Part shown: positions 33,006 through 44,303 of the stretch, one piece after another | Position numbering within the stretch: the stretch's first letter is position 1 | Layout: every line of letters starts with the position of its first letter | Assembly (NCBI RefSeq): GCF_040958095.1 | Contig: NC_091181.1 | Span: 26,304,349-26,368,348, forward strand | Reading direction: 5' to 3' | Length of the DNA: 64,000 nucleotides | DNA from: Procambarus clarkii | Lineage: Eukaryota; Arthropoda; Malacostraca; Decapoda; Cambaridae | Made by a program: the position numbers and the translations under genes | Notes under the pieces: generated by a model | Databases searched by the model: none | Seen by the model: the letters and a program-made list of their open reading frames with translations, nothing else | What the model was told of the DNA's origin: nothing

Positions 33006-33684
33006 GTCTGTGTGTGTGAAGCTAAATATCCAATAGCTGCAGAGATTATAAGCAACATAAACAGTGACACTAGACCAGAGTTTGCCCTGAGGTGCGAGCC
33101 TCGATGGTGTTGATTCACGAAAGCATATTAAAGGCTAATTAAACGGGTCTTTAATGGCTGACAAAAGAAGGATCATAACATAAAATGTTAAATATAACTT
33201 TTTTTTTTTTAAACGCGACTTAACGCCAGTTTGACTCTTACTAATTTAATGTATCATACTGTTGTCATCACTTGAAATACTTGAATAAATTCAATGAAAT
33301 ATTAAACCTCCAGAAACAATACAATAACACCTATTAATTAGTCCAATAAGAAGCAAGCCAATAAGCCCATCAGGCAATAGAAGACTAGTTCAATAAAATT
33401 GATCCTAAAGAGGCGGGACGAGTCGTTCTAGAAGCAGGTGGGCGGGAAGTGAGGCGGGGTACTGGCTTGGCAGGCCGCCCAGTGCCGCCAGGGGAGACGG
33501 TGGGCACGGCGGGCAGGGTGGTGGAGGTAGAGCGACGGGGTGGGGGACCGAGGGATCCTGAATAGGGAATTAAGGTAGAGAGATATGGGAACTTTCAGCG
33601 AGGTACCCCGCCAGCCCCCACGCCTGAGGACGGCGAGGGGCCTCCTGACCTCAATATGTTGATAGCATTCATCAGCACAAGGTC
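33006..33684. other. no gene seen; GC-rich right half
   Basis: AT-rich to about 33400, then GC-rich 33410-33650 with GGGCGGG (33450) and two heat-shock-element-like dyads, TTCTAGAA at about 33427 and GAACTTTC at about 33589. It could be a promoter but no exon was recognised next to it. A fragment GATTCACGAAAGCA at about 33112 resembles the MITE terminus. Confidence 0.35.
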
Positions 33685-35035
33685 GCTTTCCATGGGTTGG
33701 GCCCCCGAAAGGTCGCGTTGCATGGGTTGGGCCCCCCCCGAAGGTCGCGTTGCATGGGTTGGGCCCCCGAAAGGTCGCGTTGCATGGGTTGGGCCCCCCG
33801 AAAGGTCGCGTTGCATGGGTTGGGCCCCCCGAAGGTCGCGTTGCATGGGTTGGGCCCCCCGAAGGTCGCGTTGCATGGGTTGGGCCCCCCGAAGGTCGCG
33901 TTGCATGGGTTGGGCCCCCCGAAGGTCGCGTTGCATGGGTTGGGCCCCCCGAAGGTCGCGTTGCATGGGTTGGGCCCCCGAAAGGTCGCGTTGCATGGGT
34001 TGGGCCCCCGAAAGGTCGCGTTGCATGGGTTGGGCCCCCCCCCCGAAGGTCGCGTTGCATGGGTTGGGCCCCCGAAAGGTCGCGTTGCATGGGTTGGGCC
34101 CCCGAAAGGTCGCGTTGCATGGGTTGGGCCCCCGAAAGGTCGCGTTGCATGGGTTGGGCCCCCGAAAGGTCGCGTTGCATGGGTTGGGCCCCCGAAAGGT
34201 CGCGTTGCATGGGTTGGGCCCCCCGAAGGTCGCGTTGCATGGGTTGGGCCCCCCGAAAGGTCGCGTTGCATGGGTTGGGCCCCCCGAAAGGTCGCGTTGC
34301 ATGGGTTGGGCCCCCCGAAAGGTCGCGTTGCATGGGTTGGGCCCCCCGAAAGGTCGCGTTGCATGGGTTGGGCCCCCCCCCCCCCGAAGGTCGCGTTGCA
34401 TGGGTTGGGCCCCCGAAGGTCGCGTTACATGGGTTGGGCCCCCCGAAAGGTCGCGTTGCATGGGTTGGGCCCCCCCGAAGGTCGCGTTGCATGGGTTGGG
34501 CCGCCCCCCCGAAGGTCGCGTTGCATGGGTTGGGCCCCCCGAAAGGTCGCGTTGCATGGGTTGGGCCCCCCGAAAGGTCGCGTTGCATGGGTTGGGCCCC
34601 CCGAAAGGTCGCGTTGCATGGGTTGGGCCCCCCGAAAGGTCGCGTTGCATGGGTTGGGCCCCCCCGAAGGTCGCGTTGCATGGGTTGGGCCCCCGAAAGG
34701 TCGCGTTGCATGGGTTGGGCCCCCCCGAAGGTCGCGTTGCATGGGTTGGGCCCCCGAAAGGTCGCGTTGCATGGGTTGGGCCCCCGAAAGGTCGCGTTGC
34801 ATGGGTTGGGCCCCCGAAAGGTCGCGTTGCATGGGTTGGGCCCCCGAAAGGTCGCGTTGCATTGGTTGGGCCCCCCGAAAGGTCGCGTTGCATGGGTTGG
34901 GCCCCCCGAAGGTCGCGTTGCATGGGCTGGGCCCCCCGAAAGGTCGCGTTGCATGGGCTGGGCCCCCCGAAAGGTCGCGTTGCATGGGTTGGGCCCCCCG
35001 AAAGGTCGCGTTGCATGGGTTGGCCCCCACCCCCC
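33685..35035. repeat. 30-33 bp GC-rich minisatellite, about 43 copies
   Basis: Unit GGTCGCGTTGCATGGGTTGG followed by GCCC and a variable C run (about 5-11) and GAA or GAAA. Almost all variation is in the C run and the A run; the 20-bp core is nearly invariant (one ATTGG, two GGGCTGG and one TTACATGG variant). Length slippage rotates the frame, so ORFs of up to 508 residues open in five frames. None is a gene. Confidence 0.98.
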
Positions 35036-35262
35036 AAGCGGCTTTGGTGTGACGTCCTTATTTATTTGTCCAACAGCTTGGACATGTAAGCTATGACCTA
35101 TGCACGTTCACTCGAAGTGGAGCCTGATTTAGATTCAACACTTTTTAGTGTTTAAAGCATTAGTGACTAAATATTAAGAGCTTGACGGTGAAAAATTTAT
35201 ATGCACTGCACTTAATGTAAACAAAAGTAAACTTTTTGTAATTTTTCTAGATTTGATTGTTA

Positions 35263-36455
35263 CCACCGGAGGCGGCTAGTTTACTGTGCACCCCATACTC
35301 ATCCTGTGAGTGGTAGTTTATTGTGCACCCCATACTCATCCTGTGAGTGGTAGTTTATTGTGCACCCCATACTCATCCTGTGAGTGGTAGTTTATTGTGC
35401 ACCCCATACTCATCCTGTGAGCAGTAGTTTATTGTGCACCCCATACTCATCCTGTGAGTGGTAGTTTATTGTGCACCCCATACTCATGCTGTGAGTGGTA
35501 GTTTATTGTGCACCCCATACTCATCCTGTGAGCAGTAGTTTATTGTGCACCCCATACTCATCCTGTGAGTGGTAGTTTATTGTGCACCCCATACTCATCC
35601 TGTGAGCAGTAGTTTATTGTGCACCCCATACTCATCCTGTGAGCAGTAGTTTATTGTGCACCCCATACTCATCCTGTGAGCAGTAGTTTATTGTGCACCC
35701 ATACTCATCCTGTGAGCAGTAGTTTATTGTGCACCCCATACTCATCCTATGAGTGGTAGTTTATTGTGCGCCCCATACTCATCCTGTGAGCGGTAGTTTA
35801 TTGTGCGCCCCATACTCATCCTGTGAATGGTAGTTTATTGTGCACCCCATACTCATCCTGTGAGCAGTAGTTTATTGTGCACCCCCATACTCATCCCGTG
35901 AGCAGTAGTTTGTGCACTCCATACTCATCCTGTGAGCAGTAGTTTATTGTGCACCCCATACTCATCCCGTGAGTGGTAGTTTATTGTGCACCCCATACTC
36001 ATCCTGTGAGCAGTAGTTTATTGTGCACCCCATACTCATCCTGTGAGCAGTAGTTTATTGTGCACCCCATACTCATCCTGTGAGCAGTAGTTTATTGTGC
36101 ACCCCATACTCATCCTGTGAGCAGTAATTTATTGTGCACCCCATACTCATCCTGTGAGCAGTAGTTTATTGTGCACCCCATACTCATCCTGTGAGCAGTA
36201 GTTTATCGTGCACCCCATACTCATCCCGTGAGCAGTAGTTTATTGTGCACCCCATACTCATCCTGTGAGCAGTAATTTATTGTGCACCCCATACTCATCC
36301 TGTGAGCAGTAGTTTATTGTGCACCCCATACTCATCCTGTGAGCAGTAGTTTATTGTGCACCCCATACTCATCCTGTGAGCAGTAATTTATTGTGCACCC
36401 CATACTCATCCTGTGAGCAGTAGTTTATTGTGCACCCCATACTCATCCTGTGAGC
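35263..36455. repeat. 37-bp minisatellite, about 32 copies
   Basis: Units of 37 bp with AGTTTATTGTGCACCCCATA and CTCATCCTGTGAG(T/C)(G/A)GT. GTGCAC is palindromic. AGTGG units dominate the left, AGCAG units the right. The left-most unit reads GGCGGCTAGTTTACTG and runs from non-repetitive sequence. A lone inverted copy is at 42616-42650. Confidence 0.97.
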
Positions 36456-36689
36456 TGTTTATTATTTACCTACACTGCTTGCTCCTTACTCTCATATGCC
36501 ATTTATCAACCTGAAGTGAAACACGGATACAGTGCAAGGATTTCATACATCTTATCATTTGTAATAAGATGGTTTGCCTTTTCACGCAGAATGAGTTCAG
36601 ATTCATCTTTAAATGACTCAATATTTTTCACAGTCTTAAGATGTAATGCCACAAATGCACATATTGAAAGTGTGTCCCCCCCCCCCCGT

Positions 36690-36976
36690 CGTTGTCCACA
36701 CTGGTGGGACGCGAACAAGGGGACACAGGTGGAAACTGAGTACCCACATGAGCCACAGAGACGTTAGAAGGAACTTTTTCAGTGTCAGAGTAGTTAACGG
36801 ATGGAATGCATTAGGCAGTGATGTGGTGGAGGCTGACTCCATACACAGTTTTAAATGTAGATATGATAGAGCCCAGTAGGCTCAGGAATCTGTACACCAG
36901 TTGATTGACAGTTGAGAGGCGGGACCAAAGAGCCAAAGCTCAACCCCCGCAAGCACAAATAGGTGAGTACACACTT
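36690..36976 (+). pseudogene. LINE 3' end, dead fragment, tail i
   Basis: Heavily 5'-truncated copy beginning after a C run (36678). It keeps TRGHRWKLSTHMSHRDV, FFSVRVV, WNALGSDVVEADSIHSFKCR and YDRAQ, then tail i (TTGATTGACAGTTGAGAGGC to AAATAGGTGAGTACACAC). Frameshifted relative to ORF2 and not functional. Confidence 0.9.
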
Positions 36977-37194
36977 TACACTTAACTTTATCAAGCTCCC
37001 TATACAACCGAACCGTTAGGGGATACTTCCCTGGAAACACAAACTGAAACTGTCTCTATTTTCCGCTTGTTACAACTTGTAATAAAGTTGTTACATCTTG
37101 GCTTAACGTGTTTATGATGTATTAGAACGTTGTTACAACTTGCTATATTGGTTGTTATAACTGGTTAGGAAGTGTTAAAACTTGTTCAAACGTT

Positions 37195-37738
37195 GTACCA
37201 ACGTCGTAGTTTCGGTGTGTGTTTGGCGGGTTGTAGCCAAGTAGTATTCGAGCTGTGACAACGTCTGTTAGTCTACTGGTTGTGCTACTTGCCCCATATA
37301 CATGTTCTGTTTGACATTTCACCGTGATGAATATTGGATCTGTATAAGCTACTGTTTGCACTATTCTGCTTTCTTCAAATTTATCCATGAGTTTTCGGCT
37401 TATGATAAGGGATCTACAGTATTTGATAGCTCAAGATTACATTCAACATTGTCTTTATTTACTGCAATCTTTGCAAAGACATCAACTTTATCATTCAGTT
37501 CCTGCAGTCTAATGTGAGAGGTAATCCACAATATTTTGATTTTGACCCTTTTATTAAGTATGCGTATACTGTATATTATATATATCTATGTCTGGCTTCG
37601 GAGACAAGCACGTTATAATTTGATTGTAAGCTATTAATGCTCGTAGTGAGAAAAGAGAGTCAGAAATAATTATTCTGTCTACTTCAGTATTGTCATGAAT
37701 TTTGAGTGCCACCAGTTCAATTTGCAAGGTAGATGTCC
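37195..37738 (-). pseudogene. second LINE type: RNase H and C-terminal remnant
   Basis: Minus-strand translation gives LQIELVALKIHDN, VDRIIISDSLFSLRALIAY (RNase H Glu and Asp positions), then SHIRLQELNDKVDVFAK (a decayed PSHIG block). After stops and a frameshift it gives SRLTDVVTARILLGY. This order (RNase H, then a TARIRLGY block) fits an I-like or Daphne-like non-LTR element, different from the LINE at 14.5 kb. Several stops and shifts show it is dead. A SINE adjoins its 5' side at 37746. Confidence 0.72.
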
Positions 37739-37745
37739 AGTTACT

Positions 37746-37992
37746 ATCTTGAGGTTATCTTGAGATGATTTCGGGGCTTTAGTGTCCCCGCGGCCCGGTC
37801 CTCGACCAGGCCTCCACCCCCTAGGAAGCAGCCCGTGACAGCTGACTAACACCCAGGTACCTATTTTACTGCTAGGTAACAGAGGCATAGGGTGAAAGAA
37901 ACTCTGCCCATTGTTTCTCGCCGGCGCCTGGGATCGAACCCAGGACCACAGGATCACAAGTCCAGCGTGCTGTCCGCTCGGCCGACCGGCTA
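37746..37992 (-). mobile_element. tRNA-derived SINE, head B, tail ii
   Basis: Complete copy with intact A and B boxes and tandem CTCAAGATAAC at the 3' end. It is nearly identical to the copy at 39919-40168 in the opposite orientation. Confidence 0.93.
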
Positions 37993-38159
37993 CCATACTA
38001 ACTCATATAATACATTATAATATTAACTCATTATAATACTAACTCATTATATTCTTTGAAATTGTGCTTCATCAGGCTGATGAACAATAACAGCACTTCC
38101 GATCCTCCCTCTAAGTGAATTGAGTGATCCGTCAGTGTATAGGGTCTGTGTGATGTTTT

Positions 38160-38447
38160 TAGTTTTTTTTTTTTTTTGTTGAGATATATACAAGAGTTGT
38201 TACATTCTTGTACAGCCACTAGTACGCGTAGCGTTTCGGGCAAGTCCTTAATCCTATGGTCCCTGGAATACGATCCCCTGCCGCGAAGAATCGTTTTTTC
38301 ATCCAAGTACACATTTTACTGTTGCGTTAAACAGAGGCTACAGTTAAGGAATTGCGCCCAGTAAATCCTCCCCGGCCAGGATACGAACCCATGACATAGC
38401 GCTCGCGGAACGCCAGGCGAGTGTCTTACCACTACACCACGGAGACT
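38160..38447 (-). mobile_element. tRNA-derived SINE with poly(A) tail, different family
   Basis: Minus strand: head GTCTCCGTGGTGTAGTGGTA (A box) with B box GGGTTCGTATCC. A middle part aligns loosely with the shared central domain (TGGGCGCAATTCC, TGTTTAACGCAACAGTAAAA). A unique tail follows (GACTTGCCCGAAACGC, TGTACAAGAATGTAACAACT), ending in about 15 A. It differs from the other families in its tail and poly(A) end. Confidence 0.85.
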
Positions 38448-38527
38448 GTTTGTGACTTGTGTATTGTGTATGTGACTTAATTTAGCAGCAAGCTGAGCAT
38501 GAGGGTTGTTTGTGATTAGTTTCTTGG

Positions 38528-38955
38528 TGGAGTATGCAGGGGTCAGCATGTCAAAAGGTACAATCTGCCAAGGTCAAAGGAAGAGTATGCAGGGGTCAGC
38601 ATGTCAAAAGGTACAATCTGCCAAGGTCAAAGGAAGAGTATGCAGGGGTCAGCATGTCAAAAGGTACAATCTGCCAAGGTCAAAGGAAGAGTATGCAGGG
38701 GTCAGCATGTCAAAAGGTACAATCTGCCAAGATCAAAGGAAGAGTATGCAGGGGTCAGCATGTCAAAGGGAACAATCTGCCAAGGTCAAAGGAAGAGTAT
38801 GCAGGTGTCAGCATGTCAAAAGGTACAATCTGCCAAGATCAAAGGAAGAGTATGCAGGGGTCAGCATGTCAAAAGATACAATCTGCCAAGGTCAAAGGAA
38901 GAGTATGCAGGTGTCAGCATGTCAAAAGGTACAATCTGCCAAGATGAAAGGAAGT
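38528..38955. repeat. 53-bp minisatellite, about 8 copies
   Basis: Period 53 bp; units contain GTATGCAGGGGTCAGCATGT and GTACAATCTGCCAAGGTCAA. Variants GGTGTCAG and AAGATCAA alternate in the right half. Three overlapping plus-strand ORFs are artefacts of the array. Confidence 0.96.
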
Positions 38956-39087
38956 GCTACACACTCTCATCTTTACATACATCGTGCAGTCCCAACATTT
39001 TAATAGTTTACTTTAGTCTTGGAATATGAGCCAGACTAAAGCATTTGTGCCGTGTGGTCAATAAGTAATTGTGAGGCTTTAATGACC

Positions 39088-39285
39088 CTATGCAGGCGAT
39101 GAGTCACAATAACGTGGCTGAAGTATGTTGACCAGACCACACACTAGAAGTTGAAGGGACGACGACGTTTCGGTCCGTCCTGGACCATTCTCAAGTCGAT
39201 CTTGAGAATGGTCCCGGACGGACCGAAACGTTGTCGTTCCTTCAACTTCTAGTGTGTGGTCTGGTCAACATACTTTAATAACCCT
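39088..39285. mobile_element. R2 fold-back element
   Basis: A full R2 unit (39088-39200) is followed immediately by its own reverse complement (39200-39278), sharing TCAAGTCGAT/CTTGAGAATGG at the hinge. The arms of about 75 bp are almost perfectly complementary, with a few mismatches such as CCTGGACC against CCCGGAC. No ORF. Confidence 0.9.
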
Positions 39286-39918
39286 CTAGAGGTTCCCGGC
39301 CTTGAAGCCCAATACCGCACTAAACTCTTTAAGTTTAGCTCAGGTAATGTGAATACGTAATTATGGCTTTGAACCACAATAACGGGGTACAATTTATTTA
39401 GATTCATATTTTTAATAAACCAACTAGAGATAGCGCTAACCTACATCAATTATAATCCCGCACCCGCGGAATCATGTTTATGGTCAACCTTAACTTAACA
39501 CTATATTAAAGAAATATATAAAAATGTTAAGGACTTTTTTATTGCGAAATATATTGGAATTTTTCAAATATAATGAAGTTAACGCATAATTATAAACCAA
39601 TGACTCTCTATCAATAGAATCAGTTCATTTAAGGAGAAACTTAAATTATTCTGTAAAACCCTTCCCCCCTCCCCCCCCCTCCGTTAGATTATTATTTCAG
39701 GCTAACGCATAACTGGAGACATAATCACTGTCTTGGAAACATTCAACAAAACCGGGCTTCTCGCTTGTAGTTAACACCTTTATGAATCACCCAAGTAGCA
39801 ACTAATTATATATACAATGTAAACTCTGGAAAGGTGAAGCATGTAGTTCGCAGTAGGGGCGCTTGAACCAAACCTCGAGAAGTCGTCAGAAGTAATATTT
39901 AAGTATATTCACACTTAG
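39286..39918. other. no gene seen
   Basis: AT-rich, with a C-rich stretch at about 39661-39682. No ORF of interest. Confidence 0.4.
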
Positions 39919-40168
39919 AGCCGGTCGGCCGAGCGGACAGCACGCTGGACTTGTGATCCTGTGGTCCTGGGTTCGATCCCAGGCGCCGGCGAGAAACATT
40001 GGGCAGAGTTTCTTTCACCCTATGCCCCTGTTACCTAGCAGTAAAATAGGTACCTGGGTGTTAGTCAGCTGTCACGGGCTGCTTCCTGGGGGTGGAGGCC
40101 TGGTCGAGGACCGGGCCGCGGGGACACTAAAAAGCCCCGAAATCATCTCAAGATAATCTCAAGATAAC
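39919..40168 (+). mobile_element. tRNA-derived SINE, head B, tail ii
   Basis: Probably the best-preserved head B copy. The acceptor ends GCCGGTC/CGCCGGC and T-stem CTGGG/CCCAG pair, and both boxes are intact. Confidence 0.93.
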
Positions 40169-40194
40169 ACTAGGTGCAGTACAAGGTGTATATA

Positions 40195-40320
40195 TTGAGT
40201 GGTGTAACCCACAGAGCACCGTTCCTGTGCCAGGTAACTCCACTACGGGCTCACCATAAGCTCGTACTACTTGGAACTTTTTCCGAGTAGCTGAATCTAT
40301 AACTACAACAACAACCCGCA
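40195..40320 (+). mobile_element. dispersed element R3
   Basis: Shares TTCCTGTGCCAGGTAA, GGGCTCACCATA, GTACTACTTGGAACTTTT and TAGCTGAATCTATAAC with 48415-48518. A reverse-strand piece is at 41222-41270. No ORF or terminal repeats defined. Confidence 0.75.
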
Positions 40321-40740
40321 TTGCGGTGTACATACACCGAGGGGGGGACTACTTTAATCCTGTAGTATATCCAGAGTTGACGTGTACGTGCTGGTTGGTC
40401 AGTAGGAGTTTAGCTTAATAACCTTCCATAGGTTGATATTGGCGCTAAGCCCAATAAAAATATTACAATTTTAAGCATTTACAATGTAAGTACATACGGC
40501 ACAATTACTTGTAATAAGTGTTTACGTTCTTCTTGCACTATCCACAGGATTAAAGAATACTTGATGGTACTGAGACCACCACCTCAATAAGGGCCCCAGG
40601 AAGCCCTTAAACCCATCCATGAAAAGAGACACCGCACATATTGCATTAACTACTTGGGTCACACACCCTTTATTCGCCTGTAACTAGATATAAACGATTC
40701 CATTAAGCCTATTCCGCGGTTTCTTTAACTGTGCATGTCT
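40321..40740. other. no gene seen
   Basis: Ordinary AT-rich sequence; nothing recognised. Confidence 0.4.
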
Positions 40741-41010
40741 AGTGTGGTGCTTCTGTTTAAACTGTGTAGTGTTGTGCAGTGTTAAACAGTGAAGTGTAGT
40801 GTAGTGTTAAACAGTGTAGTGTAGTGTAGTGTTAAACAGTGTAGTGTAGTGCAGTGTTAAACAGTGTAGTGTAGTGTTAAACAGTGTAGTGTAGTGTAGT
40901 GTTAAACAGTGTAGTGTAGTGCAGTGTTAAACAGTGTAGTGTAGTGTAGTGTTAAACAGTGTAGTGTAGTGTAGTGCAGTGTAGTGTAGTGTTAAACAGT
41001 GTAGTGTTTG
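40741..41010. repeat. GTGTAGTGTTAAACA irregular minisatellite
   Basis: Built from five-base GTGTA/GTGCA steps and AGTGTTAAACAGTGTAGT blocks, with unit lengths of 20, 25, 30 and 35 bp. It shows slippage of the 5-bp step inside a longer unit. Confidence 0.88.
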
Positions 41011-41073
41011 TTTGATGTGGCTAAATGTTTTTGACGTTTCGTTCTTTCATTTGATGCTACTTTAGTATTGTGT

Positions 41074-41201
41074 CTTATCTTGAGATGATTTCGGGGCTTT
41101 AGTGTCCCCGCGGCCCGTTCCTCAACCAGGCCTCCACCCCCAGGAAACAGCCCGTGACAGCTGACTAACTCCCAGGTACCTATTTTACTGCTAGGTAACA
41201 G
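41074..41201 (-). mobile_element. headless SINE copy, tail ii
   Basis: Tail ii and half of the central domain only. The 5' limit (CTGTTACCTAGCAG) is the same as in the copy at 17732-17873. Confidence 0.88.
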
Positions 41202-41221
41202 CTAGCTAACAGTCTACCTAT

Positions 41222-41270
41222 TGTTGTTTTAGATTCAGTTGCTTGGAACACAACGTTCCAAGCAGCATGG
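41222..41270 (-). mobile_element. R3 fragment
   Basis: Reverse-strand GTTCCAAGCAACTGAATC with AAAACAAC matches the right end of R3. It sits right at the left edge of the 40-bp array. Confidence 0.6.
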
Positions 41271-42073
41271 AATATGTTGAGCGTGTAGTGGACATTACGC
41301 AGTCTACCGGAATATGTTGAACGTGTAGTGGACATTACGCAGTCTACCGGAATATGTTGAGCGTGTAGTGGACATTACGCAGTCTACCGGAATATGTTGA
41401 ACGTGTAGTGGACATTACGCAGTCTACCGGAATATGTTGAACGTGTAGTGGACATTACGCAGTCTACCGGAATATGTTGAACGTGTAGTGGACATTACGC
41501 AGTCTACCGGAATATGTTGAGCGTGTAGTGGACATTACGCAGTCTACCGGAATATGTTGAGCGTGTAGTGGACATTACGCAGTCTACCGGAATATGTTGA
41601 ACGTGTAGTGGACATTACGCAGTCTACCGGAATATGTTGAACGTGTAGTGGACATTACGCAGTCTACCGGAATATGTTGAACGTGTAGTGGACATTACGC
41701 AGTCTACCGGAATATGTTGAACGTGTAGTGGACATTACGCAGTCTACCGGAATATGTTGAACGTGTAGTGGACATTACGCAGTCTACCGGAATATGTTGA
41801 GCGTGTAGTGGACATTACGCAGTCTACCGGAATATGTTGAACGTGTAGTGGACATTACGCAGTCTACCGGAATATGTTGAGCGTGTAGTGGACATTACGC
41901 AGTCTACCGGAATATGTTGAGCGTGTAGTGGACATTACGCAGTCTACCGGAATATGTTGAACGTGTAGTGGACATTACGCAGTCTACCGGAATATGTTGA
42001 ACGTGTAGTGGACATTACGCAGTCTACCGGAATATGTTGAACGTGTAGTGGACATTACGCAGTCTACCGGAAT
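41268..42073. repeat. 40-bp minisatellite, 20 nearly identical copies
   Basis: Exact 40-bp period across 800 bp (TATGTTGAACGTGTAGTGGA with CATTACGCAGTCTACCGG). I see one polymorphic site, A or G in TTGA(A/G)CGTG. In order the 20 copies read G A G A A A G G A A A A A G A G G A A A. Such uniformity suggests a recent expansion, or gene conversion. Confidence 0.98.
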
Positions 42074-43270
42074 GTTTATATTTTAGTACGTGGTCTACTG
42101 CGTACCTAAATATCCCCTTACGCTCTGTGTATATACCTTCGTTAAAAAAAAAAACGAATGTTTAGGCAATAAACACACTACTTCTTAAACAGGGTTCTGT
42201 TTGAAGCATGGACGTCCAATCTATCTTATAGGCTTTCTAAACCCCTATCCTGGGTTAAAATAAACATTTTCTAAACAAATATGTACGTTACATCCAGCAT
42301 CATGTCCTTGAACAAACGAACGTGGATTTGTTCATTTGATATATCACTCTATTGTGATTTCTGTGTATCGTGTCTTGAGCTAGGTAAGAATATAGGAGTG
42401 TTCTTAGTTAGGTAAAGTTTTTACCCAGGTTAGGTTTAGTCTAGGTACGGCCGGGTGTTGTCTTCGAAGTTTCTGATTGTGTTGGTTTCAGGCCTATACA
42501 ACCTCTGAGGGTTATTAGGATCACTACAATATCTTACTGAGCAATCAGCGAGTATACAATAGTCCTGAACATTGTCCAGGACTTTTGTGCCCTCTGTAAT
42601 GCTTTTGCGCTACCGCTCACAGGATGAGTATGGGGTGCACAATAATAGGTGTATACCCACCGGGAAAAGGGGGTACACCTTTCGATGTATATATCCCATC
42701 TCTTACGGTAGGTTGGATTATCCCTAAACTTTTCCAGTTAATGGACATAAGATAGACCGCGTACTATCGTGTATAAACCCCGGTAGATCACATACAATAG
42801 CAGCAATGTTTCACATTTCTCACTTTTTTTTTCACTTGTGGTATCGGATACCAGGGAAAAAACTCCTGAAATATTGGTTTGAATGTTACAGGATTTCAAC
42901 ATATTAGAAATTAACACTTCAGTCATAGTCTCGGAACTTGTAATAATTTGTTTCAACACGGTGACTCCAAGTCCATATTCACTCATCAGACACTTTGTAT
43001 CCTATTACAAATTGGCGAGACAATTTCCACACACAAAAAGTCTTACTATTTGAGTCATGTTTATAGCCATATGACAGATATCGACACTGCTTTTTATGTT
43101 TGTTTATGTCCATGCTTTGCTTTCCACGAAACGTCTTTTTATCACACGGACCTGAAAATAATCAAGGTACATTGATGTACTCGTTCAGCAGAGCTGCTCC
43201 TCGCTGCCGTGTACAGGTGGCCACTATAAGCGCCGACTAGAGGGTAGCGGCGATGATAGAGCCGGTAGCC
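42074..43270. other. no gene; contains a lone inverted copy of the 37-bp unit
   Basis: AT-rich. At 42560-42655 lies ACATTGTCCAGGACTTTTGT and a stretch that includes CTCACAGGATGAGTATGGGG and TGCACAATAA, the reverse complement of the 35.3-36.5 kb unit. The small ORFs at 42738-43175 have no recognised domain. Confidence 0.6.
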
Positions 43271-43925
43271 TGAGCGTGTGTGTGTGTGTGTGTGTTTATG
43301 TGTTTTACCCCTCTGTGTGCCCGAGGGGTTGGCACGAGCACCACCAGATCACGACTGAGGGGAAGGCCGCTTCATCCCCCGCCCTACTTCCACCCTTCTG
43401 ACGCACACCTCCTCCAGAACTCACCAGAAGAAACCCCCCTCCCAACCCCCCTTTTTTACATAAACTCAGTTTACCATATATGCACTCAATCATTTATATT
43501 TTTTACGGATGGCTATCGTACGTGGCGAGTAGCCAATTTCATCAGATTCAGTGAGAACACAAATCTCCAACGAGAATTGCAGCTCAAAGTGAAGTTGGCG
43601 AGTACAGGTGGGTGTAGGCTACCAATCCTCCACCGCATCATGCGCTCAATTTAGACACATTTACGCCACCGCACTGGAATTCTCAAATGGTATTTATGGT
43701 GAAACTTTGAATTTCCCACCTTGAGCCACTTGGCTGCAATAATGCGTTCATTAACTGGAGACAGATGTTAAAGTTTAGGTTAGGAGCTTGAGGAAAGGGG
43801 GGGGGGCGCCGTCCTCTGAATGTCACAAGCAACTAAACAATAATTAACATTATTCAGTTACTATGTTTGTGGGGGAGGAGCGTTAACATCTGCACGAAGC
43901 GGCTGTAAATGTGAAGGCTTTTTTG
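43271..43925. other. no gene seen
   Basis: Begins with a short (TG)n run (43276-43296). A 124-codon plus-strand ORF (43280-43654) starts in that run and shows no domain, so I do not call it. A G run is at about 43797-43807. Confidence 0.4.
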
Positions 43926-44004
43926 TGTATTTACTATTTGTATCTGCAGAATCGAACTATTAGCTCTTGGACTCCGCTTTTCTAACTAATTTATTTTTCC
44001 TGTT
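43926..44004 (-). mobile_element. SINE tail iii fragment
   Basis: Matches the outer part of tail iii (TATTTACTATTTGTATCTGC, AGAATCGAACTATTAGC) almost exactly as at 32250. It then passes into a (CT)n tract. The core and head on this strand are missing. Confidence 0.8.
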
Positions 44005-44007
44005 ATT

Positions 44008-44108
<101 letters not shown>

Positions 44109-44137
44109 ACTCACTCACTCACTCTCACTCACATTCT

Positions 44138-44299
44138 GGGGTCTGGTAGCTGAGTGGATAGCGCGCGAGACTCGTAATCCTGTGGCCCGGGTTCGATTCC
44201 CGGACTAGGCAGAGACAAAAGGGCAGTTTCTTTCACCCTAATGCCCGTTACCTAGCAGTAAATAGGTACCTGGGAGTTAGACAGCTAATGCGGGCTGCT

Positions 44300-44303
<4 letters not shown>
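44138..44303 (+). mobile_element. SINE head A and central domain, tail replaced by (GT)n
   Basis: A box TAGCTGAGTGG, B box GGGTTCGATTCCC, anticodon-loop position CTCGTAA. The central domain ends GGGCTGCTTC and runs straight into (GT)n; no tail follows. Confidence 0.9.

Noticed and set aside
33428-35096. ORFs of up to 508 residues on both strands ([10 protein letters not shown] / [10 protein letters not shown] repeats)
   Set aside because: They follow the 30-33 bp minisatellite with variable C runs. They exist in five frames at once and have no non-repetitive domain.
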